In this document: in pieces, positions 18,942 through 29,231 of the stretch
Layout of the letters: each line of letters opens with the position of its first letter
Position numbering within the stretch: the stretch's first letter is position 1
From: Psychrobium sp051201665
GTDB taxonomy: Bacteria; Pseudomonadota; Gammaproteobacteria; Enterobacterales; Psychrobiaceae
DNA: 64,000 nt
Assembly: GCF_051201665.1 (NCBI RefSeq)
Contig: NZ_CP179210.1
Location: forward strand, 868,001 to 932,000
Direction: 5' to 3'
Made by a program: the position numbers and the translations under genes
Notes under the pieces: model-generated
Told to the model about the DNA's origin: nothing
The model's database searches: none
Seen by the model: the letters and a program-made list of their open reading frames with translations, nothing else

Positions 18942-21900
18942 TCACTGGAAATTACACGGAAATAAGGTTGTAAATTCAGACCCTTCGCCAACTTTTGTAG
19001 AGCACAGCAACGTACCTTTTAATTGTGATGTAGCAACATTGAAAATAATGTTCAAGCCTAAACCACTGCCGCCGTTATCTCTATTGGTTGTAAAGAAAGG
19101 ATCGAAGATCTTTTTCTCGATGTTTTCTGGGATACCTTTGCCATTGTCGGTCACTTTTAGTATCAAGGAATCGGTTTGGCGAGTCGCGCTAATAACTATG
19201 CTTTTTGCAGGCGTTTTGTCGTCAAATGCATGAATCGAAGCGTTAAGAACGAGATTTGTAATTATTTGTGATAGTGCACCCGGAAAACTAACGATGGTTA
19301 ATGATTCGTCGCAATCAACAGTTATAGTGATATCTGAACGCTTTATTGCATTGTGAATGCTGGTCAATGTTTGGTGAATATATTCAAGGACATTAAATGT
19401 TCTTTGTTCATCACTACTCTGATCAACGGAGATTTGTTTAAAACTCTGAACAAGTTCAGCAGTTCGCTCTAAATTATTGTGAATTAACGACGCTGCTTCA
19501 TTTGAGATCTTAAGATAGTTTTCAAAATCAGACTTCTTCATTGTTTGTTGGTTGTATTTAGTTGTTAAATCAGCGGTGATTGTTTGGAAGTGAGATATGC
19601 CCGTTAACCCAACTCCGACAGGGGTGTTTATCTCATGAGCAATACCTGCTACAAGATTACCTAGACTTGCCATTTTTTCGGCGGCAATGAGTTGTTGTTG
19701 CGCTGATTGTAAATGTGCAATGGTGCCAGTAAGTTCACCTTGAGTTAGCTCTAGCTCTGCAATAGTTGCAGTTAGTCTATTATTGGCAACAGCCGCTTTC
19801 TTATTGGCTTTTAAAAGCGTCTGTATAAAGAACAAAATAGCAATAAAAGTGGCAATAAAGACAGTGATAATTTTGTAAATTACCGTGTAATCTACCTTGG
19901 GTGAAACATCGACTTTGAGCCAAGTATCTCTAATATTTTGATGTTGTTGGTAGGTGATCGCAGCGATTGATTTGTTAATAATTGACTCTAGTTGCGGGCT
20001 GCCTTTTTGAATGAGAATGTGGTGGGCGTATTTGTAATCAGTTACGCCGGCAATTTTTAAGTCTGGAAATTTATTTTGAACATAATCAATTGCTGTAATG
20101 ATGTGTCCAATATACGCGACTGCTTGATCAGATCGAACTTTGCTAATAGCACCTTTGGTCGTCTCACTCGTTAATATCTTGATGGTCGGATAATGTGTTT
20201 TTATTTGATTCACAAGGGGGGACTTAGCACCAACGACGGTTATCGTTTTATTTTTTAGCTCTCCCATCGTACTGTAATAACGGTGGTTTTTTTTGGTGAG
20301 AATCGCATAGCTAAACTCCGTGTAAGGAATCGATATTGAATGAGGTTCTATTGTATGGTCGACAGATGGAATAATTGCTGTCTTTCCCTCAAAAAATTGT
20401 TGTTGTATATGTTCCCAATTATTTGCCGAAACTAATTCGAATTGCAGTCCTGATAATTGACTGATGAGGTCTAAATAGTCAGCAATTGGTCCGATCATTC
20501 TATTATTTTCAATACGTATTAGTGGCGGCCAATCGACTTCAGCATAGGATAGTGTTGGATTATTCTTTATATAATCTCGCTCTTGAGGAGTCAGATTTAT
20601 GTTAAAGTTTGATTTAATTTCTTTTGTAAATTTCTTCTCATAATCACTGAAGTTTTCTAGCGCGTTTAGTGGTTGAATATTGATATGGGATTTGTTCTTT
20701 TTTAGCAGCGCATCTATTACTTTATCGTCAAATACAATGTTCAAAACTCTGGTGTTTGATGGCGGTAAAGGCTGAGAGATCACATTGGAGTCTTCTTGCT
20801 TTTCCATACCTTTTTCCAGTTTTTTAGTAATGCTTATTTGTGAGACACTAGGTAATGTAGATAAAAATGTTAGGTTTTTATTAAGTAAACTTTTATCAAT
20901 TCGGTTGCCTATTTCAGACAAAACCTCTCCAATTTTTGATGCGTTTTTATATTTAAATTGGGCTCGTTTGGTTTGGTAATCTTCGATAATTTTATTATAT
21001 AAGCCACTGCGTTTGATTTGGCGTAAACCGGTGTTAAAGCGTGATGCCAAATTTGGCTCTTTAAATGCTAGATATAATGGTGATTTTCGCGGGAATATAT
21101 CATCAATATTAAATTGTTCTAAAGAGTTGATGTTAAGTTGAGATAATTCCCATAAAGCAATGTTTTTATCAATAATGATAGCATCTACAGCATTATCTAA
21201 GAGTGCTTGAATTTGCAGTTTACTACTAAGCTCTCTATAACTTATCGCCGTTTTTTCGAGTGAAGAAATAGTGTATTTAAATGGGCTACCTAACTCTCTA
21301 TTTGCACCTTTGTATCCAATGACATTAAGTTTTTTTAGATCATTAATGTGTTTAATCGCGACTAAATTAGATTTTTTAGATAAAACAACGTTTTGCAAAT
21401 GAAGTAATTCGTCAGAATAGAAGAGCTGTTGATTTTTTTTTGAGGTCACCAGACTAATATCAATGTCAGATGTTTGGCCTATTGCAATGTTTAGTGCTCT
21501 AAAATGTGTATAGCTGATTTGGTTTACGTTTCTATTGGCATGATAAAAGACCCGTGAAATTAGGTCGTAAATAATGCCTTTTTCGATGGAGTCTTGAATC
21601 ACATACGGTGCTAAATGTTCAAATAAGTTGAGATGTAAGTCGCTTGTGTTTACTTCCGCAGCGGTCTTTTTCTCTATTAATTGATGAGAGGAAATCTGAC
21701 CTTGATTCTTTGTGGAGTAAATTAAGGAATTGGGAAAATGGCGGTTAATTTGGGTTTCGTCTTTAAGCCATTTTTCTGCTAAATGTTTAAACTCAGAGGG
21801 TTCTATTTTCGAAATGGCCTCTGTAATTATATTCATAAGCATCTTATTATCGTTAGGAAGTGCTATGTGAAAATGATTATCTAACTGTGGAATTTCAATT

Positions 21901-22481
21901 CGCTTGACCTTTCCTAACAAGTTTGATTGATTGATAAATCGCCAAGAGGTTTGGCGTTCTCCTAAAAAACCATCTACCTCTTCGTTTTTTATAAGCTGAG
22001 TTAGTTCAGTTATCGCGGTGAAGGTTACTGGTATTACTTCAGGATGGTTTTTACTAAGGTACCTAAAGAACATTGAGCTTTCCAAAACGGCAATCCGTTT
22101 ATTTGTAAGATCAAGTAACTTAGCGCCTTTATGTCGAGTGACAGTCTTTAAGTAAATATCGTTATGCACTGGTGCTAGCGTCTTTACGTAAGTCAAAGAG
22201 CTTTCCATTTCTTTAAAATAGAAATAGGCCAATGGAATATCGATAGTTCCAGTTTCTACGCCCGCTAACATTTCTTTTAATGTCATAGGAATGAATTCGA
22301 TCTTCAAGTTGGACTTTCTTGCGACTAGGTTCCAATAATCTATGAATAATCCCTGTGGCTTCTGTTGAGTGTGGATTATGTATGGGGGAAAGTCTGTTGG
22401 CATTCCAATTTTTATAGTCGCGTTAAGTATGTTGCTAAAACAACAAAGTAGGGTGACTGTTAAAATGATAAATACGCGCAA
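18942..22481 (-). CDS. Hybrid-type sensor: multiple periplasmic solute-binding modules fused to a histidine kinase
   Basis: 1179 residues. A signal peptide (1-21) is followed by a type-3 solute-binding (SBP_bac_3) module (~22-250, IKIGMPTDFPPYIIHT), a second more divergent one (~280-500, with KLQIQALLDNAVDAIIID), and a third (~640-855, LSYAEVDWPPLIRIE). One transmembrane helix (~868-890) and a coiled coil come next. The H-box is IAHEINTP with His949, and the ATPase domain has N-box NLVLNASIHAF, G1 DNGKGIP and G2 GSGLGLNI. It lacks a receiver domain, and no response regulator is nearby, so it is an orphan kinase. Ligand unknown; such modules usually bind amino acids or similar small solutes. 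Confidence 0.9.
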   Translation of the reverse strand: MRVFIILTVTLLCCFSNILNATIKIGMPTDFPPYIIHTQQKPQGLFIDYWNLVARKSNLKIEFIPMTLKEMLAGVETGTIDIPLAYFYFKEMESSLTYVKTLAPVHNDIYLKTVTRHKGAKLLDLTNKRIAVLESSMFFRYLSKNHPEVIPVTFTAITELTQLIKNEEVDGFLGERQTSWRFINQSNLLGKVKRIEIPQLDNHFHIALPNDNKMLMNIITEAISKIEPSEFKHLAEKWLKDETQINRHFPNSLIYSTKNQGQISSHQLIEKKTAAEVNTSDLHLNLFEHLAPYVIQDSIEKGIIYDLISRVFYHANRNVNQISYTHFRALNIAIGQTSDIDISLVTSKKNQQLFYSDELLHLQNVVLSKKSNLVAIKHINDLKKLNVIGYKGANRELGSPFKYTISSLEKTAISYRELSSKLQIQALLDNAVDAIIIDKNIALWELSQLNINSLEQFNIDDIFPRKSPLYLAFKEPNLASRFNTGLRQIKRSGLYNKIIEDYQTKRAQFKYKNASKIGEVLSEIGNRIDKSLLNKNLTFLSTLPSVSQISITKKLEKGMEKQEDSNVISQPLPPSNTRVLNIVFDDKVIDALLKKNKSHINIQPLNALENFSDYEKKFTKEIKSNFNINLTPQERDYIKNNPTLSYAEVDWPPLIRIENNRMIGPIADYLDLISQLSGLQFELVSANNWEHIQQQFFEGKTAIIPSVDHTIEPHSISIPYTEFSYAILTKKNHRYYSTMGELKNKTITVVGAKSPLVNQIKTHYPTIKILTSETTKGAISKVRSDQAVAYIGHIITAIDYVQNKFPDLKIAGVTDYKYAHHILIQKGSPQLESIINKSIAAITYQQHQNIRDTWLKVDVSPKVDYTVIYKIITVFIATFIAILFFIQTLLKANKKAAVANNRLTATIAELELTQGELTGTIAHLQSAQQQLIAAEKMASLGNLVAGIAHEINTPVGVGLTGISHFQTITADLTTKYNQQTMKKSDFENYLKISNEAASLIHNNLERTAELVQSFKQISVDQSSDEQRTFNVLEYIHQTLTSIHNAIKRSDITITVDCDESLTIVSFPGALSQIITNLVLNASIHAFDDKTPAKSIVISATRQTDSLILKVTDNGKGIPENIEKKIFDPFFTTNRDNGGSGLGLNIIFNVATSQLKGTLLCSTKVGEGSEFTTLFPCNFQ

Positions 22482-22665
22482 AGATAATCCTCAAGAAAAG
22501 AGTACTTATTGTTTAAGGTTAGGTGGACATAGTAAATAATCAAATTTACATCGTTATAAGATGCAATTTAGACAGTAATTTACGGCGATGATGTTTATTC
22601 CTTGTTAAACTGCGCCAGTTTTGTATTGGCGATTGCCAATTTCTATAAGAATAATGGGAAAGAAA

Positions 22666-23085
22666 ATGTCATATTTTGAACTGTTTATATACATAAACAT
22701 GGGGTGGGGTGTAATGACGGTGTTTGGCGTCTATTTCAGTGAGAAGTCCCCGTTTGAATATCGAAAAACTATAGCTATCCCATTTATCATAGTGTCTTGG
22801 CTGTATTTGTTATTGTGTGTACCGCTGTTTAAAAAAGGACTAGAGCCCCTCGCTATTCAAGATACCTTCTACACATTGCTAGCAGCAATCTTGTCAATAG
22901 AAATATGGTTTGTGATGTTAGTCACATTGCTAGCAATTGCATTAGCGAAACAAGCGCATAATTCTGATTATCAGTCATACCTGTTACGCTTTTATCGCCC
23001 ATTACGTAATGGAATTAAACCGTTATGGTTGATTTTTGGACTATTAAACATGTTAAATTCTGGGTGTTATTTCTTTACATTATGA
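22666..23085 (+). CDS. Small integral membrane protein, unknown function
   Basis: 139 residues from ATG 22666 (MSYFELFIYINMGWG), preceded by GGGAAAG. ATG 22654 and a TTG at 22621 are alternatives in the same frame. About four hydrophobic helices, with a polar RFYRPLRNGIK loop before the last. Not recognised. It stands divergent from the sensor kinase and is followed by the lipoprotein gene. Confidence 0.6.
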   Translation: MSYFELFIYINMGWGVMTVFGVYFSEKSPFEYRKTIAIPFIIVSWLYLLLCVPLFKKGLEPLAIQDTFYTLLAAILSIEIWFVMLVTLLAIALAKQAHNSDYQSYLLRFYRPLRNGIKPLWLIFGLLNMLNSGCYFFTL

Positions 23086-23137
23086 GTTATTATGTTGCTA
23101 AATGTCACTAAAATGTAACACTAAAGGGTTAACAATA

Positions 23138-25117
23138 ATGATAACAAGTAAAAAATTGTTGCTAGCGACTGCTGTTTCAGCACTGCTTGCTGGTTGTGGC
23201 GGCGGTGGCAGTTCTACGCCAACTCCGGCTCCAGCTCCAACACCTAGCCCAGCGCCTGCACCATCTCCTACTCCTTCATCTGCAATTAAGATTGATGGTG
23301 ATTTAACGCCTGCTGTTGGCGAATCTGTCGCATTAATCGCGACTGTTGAGGGCGAACGTTCAGATCTAGCAAATATCGTTTGGACTCAAGTGAGTGGTGA
23401 GCCGCTTAACCTCGTTGCAACAAATTCTGCTGTATTGGCTTTTGATGTAAAAAAAGCTGGTGATTATGAATTTAAAGTTGACTTTACAACAGTGACTGGC
23501 GATAAATTAAGTGAAACAGTCAATTTCACAACGACAACTAAGTCTAATATTCTTAGTGCTCGCAGAGACTTTGCCTCTCGAGAAGGGAACAAAGTTTCCT
23601 TTAAACTATCTGCACCTGTTGATAGTGATGGCAAAATAGTGACGGTAACAAGCCCTACGTCCGGTAATCAGATCGCGGCAACATTTAGTAATGTTAAATG
23701 GAGCCAAGTGTCTGGTCCAACTGTTACTTTTGATGACAAAAATACTAATGATTACCTTGCTATTTTTAAGGCACCTGCAGTAACAGCGGATACAGTTGCT
23801 ACCTTTAGCGTTAATGCGACACATCCTGATGGGTCGACTGTTTCAGATGAAGTGCATTTATTAGTCCAAGATATTATTGATATTCCATCTAATTCAATTT
23901 ATGACTCAGTGGTTGCAAAAATATTCCCTGCAAACGCTTCGGCGAATAAAGTTGAGGGGTTAGAAAAATGTATTTACTCTAATTATTTTGCGGCACCTTG
24001 TTCACTAGGGCAAATAAACTTAATTGGACAAGATTATCCTGATCCGACCGTTGATAATATTATGGATCGTGTAATTACTTCACATCCTTGGATGGCCGAA
24101 AATTTCAGAAAATTCTTAACTGAAGAAGATCCACATGGCGATTTTAAGAAGTTACTTCGTTCAGTGAGTGCCATTGTTATTTCTTACGATATCCGCCCTT
24201 CATACTACTGGGTTGCGACAGGGGCTATTCATTTAGATCCTCAAGATTTATGGTTAACGCCTGAGCAACGCGATGTTATTGATGTTGCCCCTGATTACCG
24301 TAGTTCATTTGGTCAAGAGTTGCAGTATGTAATGCCTTGGCGTTATGTTAAGGACAATGATTATGCAAGTAGTTATTATCCACGAGAGTACCGACTATCA
24401 AGAAGTGTTTCTGATTTAGTACCCGATTTGGGGTCATTGCTTTATCATGAACTAGCTCACGCGAATGATACATTTCCATCTTCAACGTTAGATTCGGTTA
24501 CAGGGACTAGTATTTACAATGCTTTTCAGCAAAAAAGAAGAGGTAATACGATCTCTGATAAGTTAACTGACGCTCATCCTAAAGCAAGTGAAGAAATGAA
24601 GGCGTTGGGTCAGGTCTACTATCATGGTCAAGCGCCTACTGATGCTCAAAAAGCTTATACACCTGATGATATTGCTGGCTTCTTCAGTGGTGATAATGCG
24701 CCTACACAATATGCCTACAGTAGTGAAGCAGAAGATGTTGCAACATTATTTGATGCAGCAATGATGAGTGCTCGTTATGGTATTCAACGTGATGAAGCCG
24801 TTTCATCTCCTCGTCATGCAACTGATTCGTCTCTATCTTATCTACTGAGTTGGGGACAGCGCGGTCGTGTAACTGACGCCGCGGTAATGCCGCGTTCAAA
24901 ATTTGTGTTTGATTTGATTTTTCCTGAATTAGATAGCGACGCAATCTATGCAGCTTTGCCGGCAGTTAAACCACTAACAACTGGCGTAACTTGGTCTAAA
25001 GCATTAACTGATGGTTTTACATCAAGTGCTCCTAAGCAACAACGAGTGTCTGCTAAAGGCGGTGAAATTACTGTTGAACGACCAGTGGAGTTAGATCTTA
25101 CACGTCGTTATAAATAA
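23138..25117 (+). CDS. Putative lipoprotein zinc metalloprotease with Ig/PKD-like N-terminus
   Basis: 659 residues from ATG 23138 (AAGGG ribosome site), chosen because it starts a lipoprotein signal ending LLAGC. A Gly tract and a Pro/Ala/Thr/Ser-rich stalk follow, then one or two beta-sandwich segments with WTQVSGEPL and WSQVSGPTVTF, as in PKD/cadherin-like repeats. The C-terminal half has H437-E-L-A-H441 in SLLYHELAHAND, a classic HExxH zinc site, and downstream acidic residues (SSEAEDVATLFDAAMMSARYG) that could supply a third ligand. Family not recognised; protease activity is inference. It has its own terminator. Confidence 0.7.
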   Translation: MITSKKLLLATAVSALLAGCGGGGSSTPTPAPAPTPSPAPAPSPTPSSAIKIDGDLTPAVGESVALIATVEGERSDLANIVWTQVSGEPLNLVATNSAVLAFDVKKAGDYEFKVDFTTVTGDKLSETVNFTTTTKSNILSARRDFASREGNKVSFKLSAPVDSDGKIVTVTSPTSGNQIAATFSNVKWSQVSGPTVTFDDKNTNDYLAIFKAPAVTADTVATFSVNATHPDGSTVSDEVHLLVQDIIDIPSNSIYDSVVAKIFPANASANKVEGLEKCIYSNYFAAPCSLGQINLIGQDYPDPTVDNIMDRVITSHPWMAENFRKFLTEEDPHGDFKKLLRSVSAIVISYDIRPSYYWVATGAIHLDPQDLWLTPEQRDVIDVAPDYRSSFGQELQYVMPWRYVKDNDYASSYYPREYRLSRSVSDLVPDLGSLLYHELAHANDTFPSSTLDSVTGTSIYNAFQQKRRGNTISDKLTDAHPKASEEMKALGQVYYHGQAPTDAQKAYTPDDIAGFFSGDNAPTQYAYSSEAEDVATLFDAAMMSARYGIQRDEAVSSPRHATDSSLSYLLSWGQRGRVTDAAVMPRSKFVFDLIFPELDSDAIYAALPAVKPLTTGVTWSKALTDGFTSSAPKQQRVSAKGGEITVERPVELDLTRRYK

Positions 25118-25136
25118 TAATTAGCTGTTTATAATA

Positions 25137-25170
25137 AAACCGTAGTCATGAAAATGGCTGCGGTTTTTTT
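25137..25170 (+). terminator. Intrinsic terminator of the HExxH lipoprotein gene
   Basis: Stem around AAACCGTAGTCAT / ATGGCTGCGGTTT with a short loop, followed by TTTTTTT. It is 20 nt past the stop. Confidence 0.85.
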
Positions 25171-25225
25171 ATGTCTAAAGTATGACAAAAAATAACAGTC
25201 ATTTTCGTCAATATGCAGTAGGATA

Positions 25226-26155
25226 ATGTCACTAGAAATTTTGACGATAAAAGGTAGTGTAGTGATATCTAAGTTAGCAATTGTTGGCGGTACTCATGGT
25301 AATGAGTTTACAGGGATTTATTTAGTTAAAAAATGGGAAAAGCAAGTAGCGCTAATTCAGCGCTCAAGCTTTGAAACCGAAATGCTATTTGCTAATCCTA
25401 ATGCCTTTACACAGAACAAACGTTATGTCGATCATGATTTAAACCGTTGTTTTGAACAAAGCCAATTAGAAGATGCCAGACTGGTGAGTACAGAACAGGT
25501 GCGAGCTAAAGAAATTAATCAATTACTTGGGCCTAAAGGCAAACCTCGAGTTGATTTTATTATTGACCTACACACCACGACATCAAATATGGGACCGACC
25601 TTATTAATCACTAAAAAAGGTGACTTCTATAACAAATTAGCGGCTTATATCACCATGAAAATGCCACAAGTTATTGTATCGTGCGATGAAGATCATAAAG
25701 ACAATAGTGAGCATCATTTCTTATCTAGCATCGCTCAAGACAGTGTCATGGTTGAAGTAGGCCCTGTTCCGCAATCCGTAATTCGCCAAGATGTTTATGA
25801 CGCCAGTGAGGAAATGACATTTCACATCCTTGATTTTGTTGAATTGTATAATCTAAACGACGTGCCTAAATTACCTGAAACCGTTACTGCTTATCGTTTT
25901 ATGGAATCAATTACGTTACCACTCACCGAAGATGGTCAACGTAATGGCATGATTCATAAAGACATCCAAGACAAAGACTTTACCGAGATTAAACCAGGTC
26001 AGCCGTTATTTAGGACCTTTGATGATGAAGTTATCTGTTATCAAGGAGAAAAGTCAGTCTACGCCTCTTTTATTAATGAAGCGGCGTATTATGACAATAA
26101 TTTAGCTATGTCATTGCTTGAAAAAATAACACTAACTACCTATAGCGAATTATAG
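25226..26155 (+). CDS. Aspartoacylase / succinylglutamate desuccinylase family zinc hydrolase
   Basis: 309 residues; ribosome site AGGA 5 nt before ATG 25226. Zinc ligands are visible as H and E in VVGGTHGNEFTG and the later H in DFIIDLHTTTSNMG. LNRCF and MVEVGPVP match aspartoacylase (N-acetylaspartate deacylase) more than AstE. Likely cytoplasmic removal of acyl groups from amino acids. Oddity: its stop codon TAG is made of the TA flank plus the first G of the MITE B remnant, so the original C-terminus may have differed by a few residues. Confidence 0.82.
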   Translation: MSLEILTIKGSVVISKLAIVGGTHGNEFTGIYLVKKWEKQVALIQRSSFETEMLFANPNAFTQNKRYVDHDLNRCFEQSQLEDARLVSTEQVRAKEINQLLGPKGKPRVDFIIDLHTTTSNMGPTLLITKKGDFYNKLAAYITMKMPQVIVSCDEDHKDNSEHHFLSSIAQDSVMVEVGPVPQSVIRQDVYDASEEMTFHILDFVELYNLNDVPKLPETVTAYRFMESITLPLTEDGQRNGMIHKDIQDKDFTEIKPGQPLFRTFDDEVICYQGEKSVYASFINEAAYYDNNLAMSLLEKITLTTYSEL

Positions 26156-26385
26156 GGTCTGTTGGACTTTATGGTTTGAATTTTGTTCAATCTAAAAGCG
26201 TTTTGGGCACATGTTCATTGTTCCAGACTGAGCATAAGCACCCACATCCCTGTGGGCGAGGCATGAGGATTGATGCTGGGTTTACCCCAGTGAATGACGA
26301 ATAACGCGGCACAAAATACTTTTAGGTGAATCCTACGGACAGCATTTGTTTGTTATTTCTACGGCGTTATCGCCTATTCGTGTAT
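26156..26385 (-). mobile_element. MITE family B, truncated copy
   Basis: It starts GGGTCTGTTGGAC at 26155 right at the aspartoacylase stop. It matches the reverse complement of the right half of the full copy at 46298-46560 (shared stretches include the ATTTTGTTCAATCTAAAA and GTGAATGACGAATAACGC regions), with ~40 extra bases near 26210-26260. It breaks off at GCCTATTCGTGTA, just before the IS110-type element. The short gap 26386-26403 shows nothing recognisable. Confidence 0.75.
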
Positions 26386-26926
26386 TGCTAGATGGATGAT
26401 GGTATGGACCCACTCCACCTACTAATCAGCCTATTTAGGCCATAATAGATATGTTATTAAACTATTATGAAGCGGAGTGGATCAACATGAAGATGACAAC
26501 AATTGGCCTTGATATAACAAAATCTACCTTCCATCTATTTGCCGTGAATAAAATGGGAAGGTTGATTAAGAAAAAACAGTTAAAAAGAAAACAAGTATTG
26601 GCTTACTTCGCAAAATTAGAGCCTTGCTTAATAGCAATGGAAGCGTGCGGTGGTGCTAACTACTGGGCTCGAGAGTTAATTGCTTTGGGTCACGAGGTAA
26701 AACTCATCGCTCCACAGTATGTTAAGCCTTTTGCATATTCTTATGGATGTTGATCACCTGTTCTCATCGAAACTGATCACACATTCTCATTCAAGCTGAT
26801 CACCTTTTCTCATTGATGTTGATCACTGATTTTAGCTAGGCTAATTTCAAATGACTGCTTTCAATACTGCCATTTTGCATTGTTATAACCGCATAATGTT
26901 TACTCCATTTTTATCAAGGAGTCGTT

Positions 26927-28474
26927 ATGCCAGCAGAGTCAATATCAATGCGAAAACTTAAAGAAATACTTCGATTAAAATATGAAGCCAAGTTATCACA
27001 CCGTAAAATCGGTACAAGCTTGTCTATCTCACCAGGTACTGTATCGACCTATGTCAACCGCGCTAAGCTCATGGGTATAGAGGAATGGCCGTTGCCACCA
27101 ATTTGGGACGACATCAAACTCAATAAGTGCTTTTTGCAAACCAAAATCCAACCTAGGACTGCGATCCCGCTGCCAAACTGGTCACAATTCAATAGTCAAT
27201 TAAAGGGTAAAGGCGTTACTAAACAGTTGCTGTGGCAAGAGTATGTCGAGCGAAATGCCACTAATCATTATAGCTATCCGCAGATGTGCCGTATTTACAA
27301 AGACTGGCTGTCACGTCAACAACCGTCGATGCGACAGATTCATAAGTACGGTGAGAAGTTGTTTATTGATTACTGTGGCCCAACAATCCCCATTGTTAAC
27401 CCACAAACTGGTGAATTTCGCGGCGCACAAATATTCGTTGCTGTGATGGGTGGTACTAATTTTACCTTTGCTGAAGCGACGCTATCCCAACAGCTTGAAG
27501 ATTGGGTAATGAGCCATGTTCGAGCATTCGAGTTTTTAGGTGCCATTCCCGATATTATTGTGCCTGACAATTTGCGTTCAGCGACAACAAGAGCATGTAA
27601 ATATGACCCTGACTTAAACCCAACATATCAGCAGCTTGCTGCACATTATAATGTAGCAATCATTCCAGCAAGACCGTTGCGGCCCAAAGACAAGGCTAAA
27701 GCTGAAAATGGTGTGCTGATCGTCGAACGCTGGATAATGGCGGTATTACGCCATGAAACATTCTATAGCTTAACGCAGCTCAATCAGCGGGTCAGCCAAT
27801 TACTTGTGAAGTTAAACACCAAGCCTTTCCAGAAACTGCCAGGAAACAGAACAACAGAGTTTAATACCCATGAGCTGCCCGCCATGAGGCCTCTTCCGAG
27901 ACACGCTTACCAGTACACCTACATAAAAAAGGTCAAAGTAAATGTTGATTACCATATTGAAGTGAATAAGCACTATTACTCAGTGCCGTATGGGCTACTT
28001 AAAAAGCAAGTCGAGGCGCATGTCAGTGATAAGACTGTAAAACTTTATTATCAAAATCAATGTATTGCCCAGCATCTTCGTTCAATCCGCATCGGAGGTT
28101 ACAGCACTCAAGTGGAGCATATGCCTAAGGCGCATCAAGATTACGCTAAATGGACGCCAGATCGCTTAAAACAATGGGCGAGTACGCTCGGTGAGTATGT
28201 CTCGCAGTGGGTCGACTATCAATTGCACAGTAAAGCTCATCCACAACAAAGCTATAAAGTCTGCTTTGGCTTACTGAGCTTAAACAAGGTCTATTCAAAA
28301 GAGCGCCTAAACGCGGCATGTCAACGGGCCCTAGACACTGGAGGTTACCGACTAGCAAACGTAAAAATCATACTGAAAAAGAACTTAGACCAAGAAAAAC
28401 GTGAACCTAAGCAAATCGATCTATTGGCAGATATCAAGCATGACAATGTCCGTGGACAAAACTACTACCATTAA
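26927..28474 (+). CDS. istA: IS21 transposase IstA
   Basis: 515 residues. An N-terminal HTH (LRLKYEAKLSHRKIGTSLSI, TVSTYVNRAK) is followed by an rve integrase core with D in LFIDYCGPT, D in PDIIVPDNLRSAT and E in KDKAKAENGVLIVERWI. The C-terminal beta barrel (YSVPYGLLKKQVEAHVSDKTV) is typical of IstA. AAGGAG lies 6-7 nt before the ATG. Intact. Confidence 0.94.
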   Translation: MPAESISMRKLKEILRLKYEAKLSHRKIGTSLSISPGTVSTYVNRAKLMGIEEWPLPPIWDDIKLNKCFLQTKIQPRTAIPLPNWSQFNSQLKGKGVTKQLLWQEYVERNATNHYSYPQMCRIYKDWLSRQQPSMRQIHKYGEKLFIDYCGPTIPIVNPQTGEFRGAQIFVAVMGGTNFTFAEATLSQQLEDWVMSHVRAFEFLGAIPDIIVPDNLRSATTRACKYDPDLNPTYQQLAAHYNVAIIPARPLRPKDKAKAENGVLIVERWIMAVLRHETFYSLTQLNQRVSQLLVKLNTKPFQKLPGNRTTEFNTHELPAMRPLPRHAYQYTYIKKVKVNVDYHIEVNKHYYSVPYGLLKKQVEAHVSDKTVKLYYQNQCIAQHLRSIRIGGYSTQVEHMPKAHQDYAKWTPDRLKQWASTLGEYVSQWVDYQLHSKAHPQQSYKVCFGLLSLNKVYSKERLNAACQRALDTGGYRLANVKIILKKNLDQEKREPKQIDLLADIKHDNVRGQNYYH

Positions 28475-28481
28475 GGGAAAT

Positions 28482-29231
28482 ATGATGAATATCGAATTAA
28501 CTCAACAGCTTAGTAATTTACGTTTAAGCGTCATTCTCAGCAGCCTAACGCGCCAAGAAGAGCAGCCACATTTATATAGTGACTTAAGTTTTCATGATCG
28601 GTTATCACTATTGCTGGGAGAAGAAATTGCAACCAGGGAGCAACGTAAGATAGAGCGCCTAGTCAAGTATGCTAAATTTCGATTGGCTGCTCATCCAAGT
28701 CAAATCGATTACCGAGCGAGCCGTGGCATTGTTAAATCACAAATTAGCAGCTTGCTTGAAGGACATTGGCTTGAGCACCATCAGAACCTTATTTTTACCG
28801 GCGCGACAGGCTGCGGCAAAACCTTTTTAGGCTGTGCTATTGGGCATTACTTTTGCCAACAGGGCATACCAGCACGCTATTACCGAATCAAAGGGCTGCA
28901 AGAGCAGCTACGGCAAGTTCACGGCGAGGGAAGTTATCCTCGGTTCCTTGCCCAGCTCAATAAGACACCGATCTTGATCTTGGATGATTGGGGAATGGAA
29001 ATGTTGACGAGTCAGCAGCGCAGCGATCTTCTAGACATAATAGACGCACGACACGAACAAGGTTCAATGATCATAATGAGTCAGCTGCCTGTGGCTAAGT
29101 GGCATGAACTGATCGGTGAAGCCACCTATGCAGATGCCATTATGGATCGGCTTATTCATCGTTCACAGCGTTTTGAGTTACAGGGAGAATCAATGCGAAA
29201 ATTAGAAATGAACTTGACGGAGACGTCGTGA
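28482..29231 (+). CDS. istB: IS21 helper ATPase IstB
   Basis: 249 residues from ATG 28482 (GGGA site right after the istA stop). DnaC/DnaA-like AAA+ ATPase: Walker A in TGATGCGKTFLGCAIG, Walker B ILILDDWGME, and an arginine-finger-like DRLIHRSQRFEL region. It delivers target DNA to IstA. Coupled to istA. Intact. Confidence 0.94.
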   Translation: MMNIELTQQLSNLRLSVILSSLTRQEEQPHLYSDLSFHDRLSLLLGEEIATREQRKIERLVKYAKFRLAAHPSQIDYRASRGIVKSQISSLLEGHWLEHHQNLIFTGATGCGKTFLGCAIGHYFCQQGIPARYYRIKGLQEQLRQVHGEGSYPRFLAQLNKTPILILDDWGMEMLTSQQRSDLLDIIDARHEQGSMIIMSQLPVAKWHELIGEATYADAIMDRLIHRSQRFELQGESMRKLEMNLTETS

